From Azohydromonas caseinilytica (GTDB lineage Bacteria > Pseudomonadota > Gammaproteobacteria > Burkholderiales > Burkholderiaceae_C), in assembly GCF_012927045.1 (NCBI RefSeq), contig NZ_JABBFW010000002.1, positions 468,092 to 532,091 on the forward strand: 64,000 nt of DNA. Direction: 5' to 3'. This document shows, piece by piece, positions 29,528 through 38,279 of the stretch (position 1 is the first letter of the stretch; every line of letters starts with the position of its first letter). Under the pieces are notes generated by a model that saw only the letters and a program-made list of their open reading frames with translations, did no database searches and was not told the origin of the DNA. The position numbers and the translations under genes were made by a program.

Positions 29528-30910
29528 GTGATTAGCGTCTATAAGCATCACGTGCATCAGCGAGTGTTGTTTCAGGTTGGCTTTGACTTTGCAGTTCTCA
29601 CAGCGGTCGTGGTCTTGTTCGGCATGTCCCAGGTGGGAGAGCCATCTACGTTGATGCCTGGCGTGGCAGCGCAAGGCCTCTCATTGGCGGCGTTCCTCTG
29701 TCTGATCAATACCGCTTCGGGCTTTTATGAACCTGCTCACAAGCGCTCCTTGACCCAATCTTGCATCCGGGCGCTAGTTTGCATTTTGTTAGTGTTGCCT
29801 ATTGCATTCTTGATCGGGCATCTGATGCCTACCAGCGTGCTGCCGGCGGCAGCGTTACCTGCTGCAGCATTACTTGGCACTGCAGTGGTGGTTGGGCATC
29901 GAGTTTATGCAGCGCATGCCGTGCTGCCAGCTGGGCTGCGTCCACGCGTGCTTATTCTTGGAGCCGGCGAACGGGCCGCGCGCGTTGGTCATACGCTGAA
30001 AGAAGCGGACGCGGGGGCCGAACTGGTGGGTTACTACCTCACGCCAAACGAAGGTGAGATTGTGGTGCCTGCTCACCAGTTGCTGTCCGCTCAGGAGTCG
30101 CTGGCTGAGCTGGTGCAACGCCTCAAAGTCCATGAGGTGATCGTGGCTCCGACGGAGCGGCGTGGAGGCGGCCTGCCTATGGATCAACTGCTAGCCTGCC
30201 GCACACAGGGGGTGCGTGTGCTAGATATGTCCAGCCACTTCGAAAAAACGTTAGGTCAATTACGAGTGGACTGCATTGATCCGGCTCTGCTGGTGTTTGG
30301 TAAGGGGTTCAACCAAGGCTCATTGCGCCTAGTTGTCAAGCGTGTGTGCGATATCGCCAGCGCAACGCTGCTGCTCCTGGCGTCTACGCCTGTGATGCTG
30401 GTGACAGCGTTGCTGATCAAGCTAGAAAGTCCGGGGCCAGTGCTTTATCGGCAAGAACGGGTAGGGCTCAACGGGCGCACCTTTAACGTCATCAAGTTCC
30501 GCAGTATGCGTACTGATGCTGAGAAAGATGGGCAGCCGCGTTGGGCTTCGGCTCAAGACGATCGAGTCACGCGCGTGGGTCGTGTCATTCGGCGATTGCG
30601 TATTGACGAACTACCTCAGATTTTCAACGTACTGCTGGGAGACATGAGTATCGTCGGCCCGCGTCCCGAGCGCCCGTTCTTTGTCGAGCAGCTTGTGTGC
30701 GAGCTGCCTTACTATGGACTGCGTCACAGCATCAAGCCGGGTGTCACAGGGTGGGCACAGGTACGTTATCCGTACGGCGCAACCGTCGAAGACTCGCTCC
30801 AGAAGCTCCAGTACGATCTTTACTACGTCAAAAACCACAACTTGCTGCTGGATCTGCTGGTGCTGTTCGAGACTGTAGGTGTGGTGCTTACGGGCAAGGG
30901 CGCTCGCTGA
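29528..30910 (+). CDS. XrtA/PEP-CTERM system sugar transferase (TIGR03013-like)
   Basis: This 460-aa membrane protein starts with GTG at 29528 after a GGGGGAAGG ribosome site. Four to five membrane helices span residues 15-130, followed by a nucleotide-binding-like CoA-binding fold (about 140-250). The C-terminal bacterial sugar transferase domain (about 270-460) has KRVCDIASATLLLLASTPVM, VIKFRSMR, RRLRIDELPQIFNVLLGDMS and IVGPRPERP. It transfers a sugar-1-phosphate to undecaprenyl phosphate and so begins the repeat unit at the inner membrane. In XrtA loci this gene is a standard first member. Codon usage here is visibly less GC-biased than in most of the window. Confidence 0.93.
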   Translation: MISVYKHHVHQRVLFQVGFDFAVLTAVVVLFGMSQVGEPSTLMPGVAAQGLSLAAFLCLINTASGFYEPAHKRSLTQSCIRALVCILLVLPIAFLIGHLMPTSVLPAAALPAAALLGTAVVVGHRVYAAHAVLPAGLRPRVLILGAGERAARVGHTLKEADAGAELVGYYLTPNEGEIVVPAHQLLSAQESLAELVQRLKVHEVIVAPTERRGGGLPMDQLLACRTQGVRVLDMSSHFEKTLGQLRVDCIDPALLVFGKGFNQGSLRLVVKRVCDIASATLLLLASTPVMLVTALLIKLESPGPVLYRQERVGLNGRTFNVIKFRSMRTDAEKDGQPRWASAQDDRVTRVGRVIRRLRIDELPQIFNVLLGDMSIVGPRPERPFFVEQLVCELPYYGLRHSIKPGVTGWAQVRYPYGATVEDSLQKLQYDLYYVKNHNLLLDLLVLFETVGVVLTGKGAR

Positions 30911-30960
30911 TAAGAAGACGTTGGCGCTGGGCGCAACCAGATGACTAAAGCGGAACTGCA

Positions 30961-33033
30961 GTGGCATTGATGCTCGGGGAAGCCGCGATTGGCAGCTATG
31001 CACTGGCCGCGGTTGCCCATCTATGGCTGGGAGCAAGACCGGCTCGTGTGGGGGTGGGCAGTGAGCCCGGTGCGTCGGTGGTGCGTGCATTGCGTCTGGC
31101 GCTGCTCTGTACTGCAGCGTGGGCAGCTGTGGCACTGATCACGCAGTTGCACAGTAGGCCGGCTTGGATTGCCGCAACGCTGATGTTCGACGCAGCCCGC
31201 TACGGCGCGTGGTTCCTGCTGCTACTGCTGCTGCTGCATCCTCAACGCTGGATGTGCGAACTCGCGCGCTGGTTAGTATTGACGGCGGTCGCACTGCCTG
31301 TCCTGGCCCTGTCGGGATGGTCGCTGCCGCATCTAACTTCCGCGGTAGCGCTGGCAACGCCGATATTGGGACTTTTGTTGGTAGAGCAACTTTACCGAAA
31401 TGCGTCCGACGGGCTGCGCTGGGCAGCCAAGCCCATGTGCATCGGGTTGGGCTGTGTCTTTGTATTCGACTTGTATCTCCATTCCCATGGCGTACTGTTC
31501 GGGCAGTCCGAGCCGCACACGTTGGTAGTGCGTGCCGCAGTACATTCGCTGACGGTGCCTGCCATGGCCATTGCACTGCGACGCCAGGCTCTGGGGCAGC
31601 GTACGCTGCAGCTTTCGCATAGCATGGCGTTTCATACCTTGACGCTGTTGTTGGTGGGCTGCTACCTGCTCATCATTTCTGCCGTTGGGTATTACGTGCG
31701 TGAACTCGGTGGCGACTGGGGGCATGCGCTGCAGGTCGGCTTCGGTGTGGCGGCGCTGGCGGCGCTGGCCATGCTATTGAGCTCAGGTGCTGTGCGGGCA
31801 CATCTGCGCGTCTTCGTGGGCAAGCATTTTTTTCGCTACCACTACGACTACCGCACCGAGTGGCTGCGTTTCACGGCCGCTCTGTCAGCCGATCCAGGCA
31901 GCGGAGATTTCGGTCCGCAAGTGGTGCGCGGACTGGGCGATATGGTAGAGAGCCCAGCGGGCACGTTGTGGATTGCAGCGGCTGACGGATCCCACTTTTT
32001 TCCCGCCGCCCATTGGAACAGCGCACGCACGACGGCACGAGAAGCCATCAATTCAGCTTTCGTAAACTTCATGCGCGAGCGCGACTGGCTTGTGGACGTG
32101 CAGGAGATGCGTGAGAGTCCCGAGCGCTATGACGGGCTAGCGATGCCGGTATGGCTGGCGTCGGACGCGACGGCATGGGTTGTCGTGCCGCTACCCGTGG
32201 CGCACGAGTTCATTGGTTTTGTGGTGTTGGCTCGTCCACGCATGCCCTTGACGCTGAACTGGGAAGTGCGAGATCTGCTAAAGACGGCGGGCAGGCAAGC
32301 TGGCATCTTCATTGCCCGCATGCGTGCGGCCGAGGCGCTGCTGGAGGCGCGTAAGTTCGAAGCCTTCAACCGCATGTCAGCCTTTGTGGTTCACGACCTC
32401 AAAAACATCGTGACGCAGTTGTCGCTCATGATGAAGAACGCCAAGCGGCTACAGCATAACCCCGAGTTTCAGCAGGACATGCTTGCCACGGTGGAGAACG
32501 CGCTGGAGAAGATGCGCCAGCTGATGGCGCAGCTGCGCGAAGGAGAAGCTCCTGCCGACGGCCGCCATGGTGTCGATCTGGCTGCGTTGGCGCAGCGGCT
32601 ACAGCGCAGCGTGAGCTCGCGTGGGCGCACACTCGATATCGAGTTGATTCAATGTGTGAAGGCGCGTGGCCATGAGCTGCGGTTGGAACGAGTTGTGGGG
32701 CATGTGGTGCAGAACGCCCTGGATGCCACGCCCGCAGATAAGCGCGTGTGGCTGCGCGTGGAGCGTTGCGTTGGGCAGGCCAAGATTACCGTTGGCGACG
32801 ACGGTTGCGGGATGTCGGCGGACTTCATCACCAACCGTCTGTTCAAGCCGTTCAGCACAACCAAGTCTGGAGGCATGGGTATCGGCGCCTATGAAAGCGC
32901 ACAGTATTTGCGGGAGTTGGGTGGCAACATCTCTGCACAAAGTGAGCCGGGTCGCGGCACGGTGATCACGATGCTCATCCCGTTGATTGAAACCGAGCGT
33001 CCTCCCGACGCATTCATGGCTAGTGTCGCATGA
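30961..33033 (+). CDS. prsK: XrtA/PEP-CTERM system histidine kinase PrsK
   Basis: This 690-aa kinase has eight or more membrane helices in residues 1-280, a GAF-like sensor region (about 300-455), and the dimerisation box SAFVVHDLKNIVTQLSLMM with His478. Its ATPase domain has VVQNALDATP, GDDGCGMS and TKSGGMGIGAYESAQYL. PrsK is the sensor of the PrsK/PrsR pair that controls exosortase-A associated genes through sigma-54. The start used is GTG at 30961; ATG at 30970 is possible. It overlaps prsR by four bases. Confidence 0.95.
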   Translation: MALMLGEAAIGSYALAAVAHLWLGARPARVGVGSEPGASVVRALRLALLCTAAWAAVALITQLHSRPAWIAATLMFDAARYGAWFLLLLLLLHPQRWMCELARWLVLTAVALPVLALSGWSLPHLTSAVALATPILGLLLVEQLYRNASDGLRWAAKPMCIGLGCVFVFDLYLHSHGVLFGQSEPHTLVVRAAVHSLTVPAMAIALRRQALGQRTLQLSHSMAFHTLTLLLVGCYLLIISAVGYYVRELGGDWGHALQVGFGVAALAALAMLLSSGAVRAHLRVFVGKHFFRYHYDYRTEWLRFTAALSADPGSGDFGPQVVRGLGDMVESPAGTLWIAAADGSHFFPAAHWNSARTTAREAINSAFVNFMRERDWLVDVQEMRESPERYDGLAMPVWLASDATAWVVVPLPVAHEFIGFVVLARPRMPLTLNWEVRDLLKTAGRQAGIFIARMRAAEALLEARKFEAFNRMSAFVVHDLKNIVTQLSLMMKNAKRLQHNPEFQQDMLATVENALEKMRQLMAQLREGEAPADGRHGVDLAALAQRLQRSVSSRGRTLDIELIQCVKARGHELRLERVVGHVVQNALDATPADKRVWLRVERCVGQAKITVGDDGCGMSADFITNRLFKPFSTTKSGGMGIGAYESAQYLRELGGNISAQSEPGRGTVITMLIPLIETERPPDAFMASVA

Positions 33034-34397
33034 CGACGACTAATCCCCCGTTGCTGATCGTTGAGGACGATCCGGCTTTGCAGAAGCAGATCCAATGGTC
33101 ACTGGATCGCTATGCCAGCGTCGAAGCCAATGATCGTGAGGCGGCGCTGCGGCAATGTCGTCGCCATCGGCCTGCGGTAGCAACGATGGACCTGGGCTTG
33201 CCTCCCGATCCTGACTCAGTGTCCGAGGGATTTAAGTTGCTGGAGCAACTGCTGGAGCTTGACCCCCTGATCAAGGTCATTGTCATTACCGGGCAGAACG
33301 GCCGCTCCAACGCTCTGCGTGCCATTGAGCTCGGCGCTTACGATTTTCTGGAGAAGCCCTTCGACCCCGACGTGCTGGGCCTTATCGTGGAGCGCGCCTA
33401 CAAGCTGTATACCTTGCAAGCCGAGAACACGAGATTACGGACGTTGAACCAGGGTGACGCCACGCAAGGTGTGATCACACGTGACGAGGGGGTGCTGCGC
33501 ATCTGCCGCACCATTGAGAAGGTTGCCCCTAGCAGCGCGTCCGTGATGCTTTTGGGTGAAAGCGGCACGGGTAAGGAGGTACTGGCACAAGCGCTGCACG
33601 ACGCTTCTAAGCGTAGTGGCCGTTTTGTGGCCATCAACTGCGCCGCCATTCCTGAAGCACTGTTGGAGAGCGAGTTGTTTGGGTTCGAGCGTGGTGCCTT
33701 CACCGGTGCCACCAAGACCACTGTGGGCCGTATCGAAACAGCGCATGGTGGCACGTTGCTGCTTGACGAGATCGGCGATCTGCCTCATCCGTTGCAGGCG
33801 AAGCTGCTGCGTTTCCTGCAGCAGCGCACCATTGAGCGTATCGGCGGGCGCCAGGAAATCCCTATCGACACGCGCATCGTCTGTGCCACGCACCAAGATT
33901 TGCAGGCACTCATTCGTGAGGGGCGCTTCCGCGAGGATCTCTACTATCGATTATCGGAAATCGTGGTACAGATCCCGCCGCTGCGTCAGCGCCAAGGTGA
34001 TGCGGTGTTGCTTGCTCATGCGTTCCTGCGTCGCTTCAACGAGGAACAGCGCCGCGCGTTGCGTTTCACAAGCGAAGCGTTGCGAGCGATTGAGGCTCAT
34101 GCTTGGCCGGGCAACGTGCGCGAGTTGATTAACGTGGTGCGTCGGGCAGTCATCATGGCCGACGGCCAGCTTGTTACGTTAGAAGATCTTGGGTTGTCCG
34201 TGACAGGCGGAGAGCCGGCTGATGACGTTGACGTACTGAATCTGCGCACCGTACGCGACCGCGCAGAACGTGCCGCCGTCGTCACTGCACTGGCGCGGTC
34301 CGATGGCAATCTTGTCAAGGCAGCCGAGTTGCTGGGTGTAAGCCGCCCTACGCTGTACGACTTGCTCAATCGCCTTGCAATCAAAGTCGCGCGCTGA
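33030..34397 (+). CDS. prsR: PEP-CTERM-box response regulator PrsR (sigma-54 activator)
   Basis: This 455-aa regulator has a receiver domain with Asp54 (ATMDLGLPPDPDS). The AAA+ domain has Walker A GESGTGKE, the GAFTGA loop and GGTLLLDEIGDLPHPLQAK. A C-terminal Fis-type helix-turn-helix follows (VKAAELLGVSRPTLYDLLNRL). It is expected to be phosphorylated by PrsK and to activate sigma-54 promoters of PEP-CTERM protein genes and EPS genes. It is translationally coupled to prsK through an ATGA overlap. Confidence 0.95.
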   Translation: MTTTNPPLLIVEDDPALQKQIQWSLDRYASVEANDREAALRQCRRHRPAVATMDLGLPPDPDSVSEGFKLLEQLLELDPLIKVIVITGQNGRSNALRAIELGAYDFLEKPFDPDVLGLIVERAYKLYTLQAENTRLRTLNQGDATQGVITRDEGVLRICRTIEKVAPSSASVMLLGESGTGKEVLAQALHDASKRSGRFVAINCAAIPEALLESELFGFERGAFTGATKTTVGRIETAHGGTLLLDEIGDLPHPLQAKLLRFLQQRTIERIGGRQEIPIDTRIVCATHQDLQALIREGRFREDLYYRLSEIVVQIPPLRQRQGDAVLLAHAFLRRFNEEQRRALRFTSEALRAIEAHAWPGNVRELINVVRRAVIMADGQLVTLEDLGLSVTGGEPADDVDVLNLRTVRDRAERAAVVTALARSDGNLVKAAELLGVSRPTLYDLLNRLAIKVAR

Positions 34398-34866
34398 CGT
34401 GTGGCCTGTCGTCAGGGAGCAGCCTGCAAGAGGACGGCTTATGCAAGAAGGCGGACGCGGTCATTTGCCATCCATGGTCAGGGATAAAACTGAATAGAGG
34501 CAGGTGCTGCTGGGAGCCAGCCCTAGAATCCGCCGCATTAAAAGTACATTTAGTAACGGAAACGGTGGTTTCTCACGATGTGGGGCTTCAACTGCAGCAC
34601 AGTCACGTTCTAATTTTTGCGTACAAGCTTGCAGAAGGTTTTCATCTGCCTATAGCACAACGTGCAAACTTGTTAGTTTCAAGACAAATGAGCCCCATTC
34701 GGGTGCCGAGGGAGACATGCAAGTCTTTGTAAGTGATAGATCCTGCAAAATTGCACGAGTTGCTGAGTGGTGCAGACGACGAGGGCTGTCTGTGCAATCC
34801 AAAGGGGCGACATGCAGGCCAGGCCGCCCAGTCCATGAATTGTTGGCAGCACAATCGGGAGGGGCT
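34398..34866. other. Intergenic region upstream of the EPS export gene
   Basis: A continuous open frame (34504-34866) leads into the export gene, but its translation is cysteine- and arginine-rich with no motif, so it is read as leader rather than protein. The region is AT-richer, with stretches such as CATTAAAAGTACATTTAG. A promoter for the export operon is likely here. I could not find an acceptable sigma-54 element or a terminator after prsR. Confidence 0.45.
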
Positions 34867-35499
34867 GTGGGAAAGTACGTGAAACAATCTGCACGATCGG
34901 GTCGCGGTGTGATCATGGTCGCTGCATTGGCACTGCTGGCTGCTTGCGGCAGCACGCCCGACTTCCCGGCAGCGCCAACCAGCGCGGCTACTGATGAGTA
35001 CTCCTACATCATTGGTGCTGGCGACAACATCAACATCATCGTTTCGCGCAACCCTGAACTGTCAATGGTTGTGCCGGTTCGACCCGATGGCAAGATTGCC
35101 ACGCCGCTGGTCGACGAGGTGGTGGCTCAAGGCAAGAACCCGCAGCAACTTGCCCGCGAACTGGAGCAAGCGCTGTCCAAGTACGTGCGTGATCCAGTTG
35201 TTACCGTGATCGTCACCACGTTTGTCGGGCCTTACAGCGAGCAAGTACGCGTCGTAGGCCAAGCCGCCAAGCCACAATTCCTTCCCTATAAGCAGAAGAT
35301 GACACTGCTGGACGTGATGATCGCTGTGGGCGGGCTCACGGAGTTCGCGGCTGGCAACAGCGCCACCATCCTGCGGACCGCTGAAGGTAACAAGCAGTAC
35401 TCAGTGCGTTTGAAAGATTTGCTCAACCGAGGTGACATCTCAGCCAACGTCGAGATGCGTCCTGGCGACATCCTCATCATCCCGCAGAGCTATTTCTGA
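34867..35499 (+). CDS. XrtA/PEP-CTERM system exopolysaccharide export lipoprotein
   Basis: This 210-aa Wza/BexD-family outer-membrane export protein has a lipoprotein signal with the lipobox LLAAC (residues near 29-33). The polysaccharide export domain follows (YIIGAGDNINIIVSRNPELS) and then SLBB-like segments (VRVVGQAAKPQFLPY, LLDVMIAVGGLTEFA). It would form the outer-membrane pore or its periplasmic ring for polymer exit. GTG at 34867 and GTG at 34879 are both possible starts; the former gives the more usual positively charged N-terminus. The chain-length determinant gene follows after 79 bp. Confidence 0.92.
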   Translation: MGKYVKQSARSGRGVIMVAALALLAACGSTPDFPAAPTSAATDEYSYIIGAGDNINIIVSRNPELSMVVPVRPDGKIATPLVDEVVAQGKNPQQLARELEQALSKYVRDPVVTVIVTTFVGPYSEQVRVVGQAAKPQFLPYKQKMTLLDVMIAVGGLTEFAAGNSATILRTAEGNKQYSVRLKDLLNRGDISANVEMRPGDILIIPQSYF

Positions 35500-35578
35500 A
35501 GCTCTCTGCAGCACAGTCTGTCGCGGCGGCCGGGACCTGGAGGGGTAGGTCCCAATTGGTGTTTGGGAAGGAATCCTG

Positions 35579-37150
35579 ATGGAAGAGCTGCTTGAGCAGC
35601 TGACTGGTTTCGCGCGCGGCATGTGGCGCTTCCGCTGGTACGGGCTTATCGTGGCCTGGGTTGTGGCGGTGGCTGGGACTATCGTGGTGTGGCGGCTGCC
35701 CGACCGCTACGAGGCTTCCGCGCGCATCTATGTGGATACGCAGTCCATCCTGCGTCCTCTGATGTCAGGCTTGGCCGTGCAGCCTAATGTCGACCAGCAG
35801 TTGCAGATGCTCAGCCGCACGCTGATCAGCCGCCCCAATGTGGAAAAACTCATCCACATGGCCAATCTCGATCTCAAGGACGCCCCCATCGCGCAACAGG
35901 AAGCTCTCATTGAGCAGCTCACGAACAAACTTTCGATCAAGGCCGTGGGGCGTGACAATTTCTATCAACTCAGCTATTTGGACTCGAACCCCGAGAAGGC
36001 TCGGCGTGTTATCCAATCTCTGGTGTCTATATTTGTGGAGTCCAGCCTAGGCGCCAGCCGCAAGGACACGAATTCCGCCAAGCTCTTCCTTGATGAGCAA
36101 ATCAAGGCATACCGCAGCAAGCTAGAAGAGGCAGAGACGCGGCTGAAAGAGTTTCGTCTGCGCAATATCGAGATGCAGGCAGGTGGCAAGGACAGCGCTC
36201 TGCGTCTGGGCGAGCTGAGCAATCAGCTGGAGCAGGCCAAGCTTGCCTTGCGCGAAGCCGAAACGGCCCGCGATGCCGCACGCGCGCAGCTTGTTGGGGG
36301 ACAGTCCCAGGCGAAGGGCGCCGCCGTTGCTTCGAGCTCAGCGTCGGACTCCTCGCTGTCTGTCTCCACGCCGGAAATCGACGGGCGCATCGAGGCGCAG
36401 CGCCGCCACTTGGACGGATTGCTGCAGCGATTCACGGACCAGCATCCTGAGGTACAGGCCACGCGGCGTCTGCTTCAGGAGTTAGAGGAACAGAAGCAGC
36501 GAGAGGTGGCCGAACTGAAGCGCTCGGCTTCCAACGGCTCCGTTGCGAACACGGCAGGCAACGCCAGCCCTGCTTACCAGGAGCTAAGCAAGATGCTGGC
36601 TGCTGCTGAAGTCCAGGTAGCCACGCTGCGTGCCCGCGTGGACGAATACAGCGCGCGCTACGCCGCTGCGCGCGAACAAATGAAGAACGCTCCAGCGTTG
36701 GAAGCCGAGGCGGCGCAGCTTAACCGCGACTACGACATTCACAAGAAAAACTATGAGGGCTTAGTAGCACGACGTGAGTCGGCAACCATGTCCGGACAAC
36801 TTGAGGATGCCGGCGTGGCCGAATTCCGCCTCGTTGATCCGCCGCGCGTACCTTCTAAGCCTACTTCGCCGAACCGGATGCTGCTGTTGCCGGTGGTACT
36901 GGTCGCTGCGCTCGTCTTGGGTGTGCTGACGACGTTTGGCATGAGCCAGTTACGCCCCGTGTTCTACCAGGGTGGCGACCTGCGCAAGAAGCTGGGTCTA
37001 CCACTGCTGGGTGTAGTGACGTTGGTGATGTCGCCGGCCCAACGGCGCCAGGAGCGACTCGACCGAATGCGCTTTCTCGGTGCCCTAGGTAGCTTGGTGG
37101 GCCTGCTGCTGATCGTCATGGCGATCACGGCCATTAAATCCCCGAAGTGA
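35579..37150 (+). CDS. XrtA system polysaccharide chain length determinant (Wzz type)
   Basis: This 523-aa inner-membrane protein has a first membrane helix near residues 23-42 (GLIVAWVVAVAGTIVVWRL). A large periplasmic region follows with coiled coils at about 170-240 and 290-395. Further hydrophobic helices lie near residues 440-458 and 500-520. It belongs to the Wzz/polysaccharide co-polymerase family and would set polymer length with the separately encoded tyrosine kinase downstream. AAGGA precedes the ATG. The next gene starts four bases after its stop. Confidence 0.92.
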   Translation: MEELLEQLTGFARGMWRFRWYGLIVAWVVAVAGTIVVWRLPDRYEASARIYVDTQSILRPLMSGLAVQPNVDQQLQMLSRTLISRPNVEKLIHMANLDLKDAPIAQQEALIEQLTNKLSIKAVGRDNFYQLSYLDSNPEKARRVIQSLVSIFVESSLGASRKDTNSAKLFLDEQIKAYRSKLEEAETRLKEFRLRNIEMQAGGKDSALRLGELSNQLEQAKLALREAETARDAARAQLVGGQSQAKGAAVASSSASDSSLSVSTPEIDGRIEAQRRHLDGLLQRFTDQHPEVQATRRLLQELEEQKQREVAELKRSASNGSVANTAGNASPAYQELSKMLAAAEVQVATLRARVDEYSARYAAAREQMKNAPALEAEAAQLNRDYDIHKKNYEGLVARRESATMSGQLEDAGVAEFRLVDPPRVPSKPTSPNRMLLLPVVLVAALVLGVLTTFGMSQLRPVFYQGGDLRKKLGLPLLGVVTLVMSPAQRRQERLDRMRFLGALGSLVGLLLIVMAITAIKSPK

Positions 37151-37154
37151 CGTC

Positions 37155-38249
37155 ATGAGCAGTCTTATCGAACAAGCCGCCGCGCGCTTGGCGCAATTGC
37201 GCGGTACTGGGGTAGAGCGAGCAGCATCGGTACCCACTGAACCGACAACGCCGTTTCCGACCGAGTTTCAACCGGACGTCCCACCCGCTTTCCAGTCCAC
37301 GCTCGACCTCGAACTCCAGGCGGATTCGCCGCCCGTGTTCGCGTCCGGGCAGCCGCCAATGATGCATTCCGAGTTTCCCGCGGACATGCATTCCGACGTC
37401 CAGTCCGGCGCTCCCGCGGGAAGCGAGTTCGCCATGGCCACAGCCTCGGTGCACTCACCGACCACTTTCCGGTCCTCGCCGACGACCTCGCGCCGTGTCG
37501 AGCTGGACTTAGAGCGACTGGCTGCTGCCCATTTCGTCACGCCAGGTTCGCCGCGCACACGCATTGCTGACCAGTACCGCGTCATCAAGCGCCCGCTGAT
37601 TGCCAACGCGCTGGGCAAGGGTGCTGCACCAGTAGCCCACGGCAACCGGATCATGGTCACCAGCGCCTTGCCTGGAGAAGGCAAAACATTCACTGCCGTC
37701 AACTTGGCATTGAGCATCGCCGCCGAGCTTGATACGACAGTGATGCTGGTGGATGCTGACGTCGGCCGTCCGTCCGTGCTCAAGACACTGGGGCTGGCGC
37801 CCGGGCCAGGCTTGCTCGACGTGCTGGAAGGGCGGGCCACTATGCCGGAGGTGCTGCTGCGCACCAACATCGACAAGCTCACGCTGCTGTCCGCAGGCAC
37901 GTTGCACGACCGTGCCACCGAGGTGTTGGCCAGCGACGGTATGCACGCGCTGCTGCAGGAGGTGGCACAGCGCTATGACGATCGCATCATCGTCTTCGAT
38001 TCGCCGCCGCTGCTGCTGACCACTGAGGCGCGCGCGCTGGCCAGCCACATGGGCCAGATCATCATGGTCGTGCGAGCCGGACGCACCAGTCAGTCTGACG
38101 TGCAGGCTGCGCTGGCCACCATCGAGTTCTGCCCCGTGAAGCTGCTGCTGCTGAACCAGGCCCGTGGCAACAAGTTTGATACTTACGCCAGCGAATACAA
38201 ATACGGGTACGGATATGAGCAAGAGCAGCAAGGTGAGCAGGCAAGCTGA
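37155..38249 (+). CDS. XrtA-associated tyrosine autokinase (BY-kinase)
   Basis: This 364-aa cytoplasmic kinase has Walker A SALPGEGKTFTAVNLALS, Walker A' VMLVDADVGRPSVL and Walker B IIVFDSPPLLL. Its tyrosine-rich tail (FDTYASEYKYGYGYEQEQ) is probably the autophosphorylation cluster. An N-terminal extension of about 120 residues is rich in Pro, Ser and Phe and looks disordered. Together with the chain-length protein it regulates polymerisation and export by cycles of autophosphorylation. Its start is four bases after the chain-length gene. Confidence 0.93.
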   Translation: MSSLIEQAAARLAQLRGTGVERAASVPTEPTTPFPTEFQPDVPPAFQSTLDLELQADSPPVFASGQPPMMHSEFPADMHSDVQSGAPAGSEFAMATASVHSPTTFRSSPTTSRRVELDLERLAAAHFVTPGSPRTRIADQYRVIKRPLIANALGKGAAPVAHGNRIMVTSALPGEGKTFTAVNLALSIAAELDTTVMLVDADVGRPSVLKTLGLAPGPGLLDVLEGRATMPEVLLRTNIDKLTLLSAGTLHDRATEVLASDGMHALLQEVAQRYDDRIIVFDSPPLLLTTEARALASHMGQIIMVVRAGRTSQSDVQAALATIEFCPVKLLLLNQARGNKFDTYASEYKYGYGYEQEQQGEQAS

Positions 38250-38279
38250 GGTTCGGCCGCGCTTGGGGAGCGCGTGCCG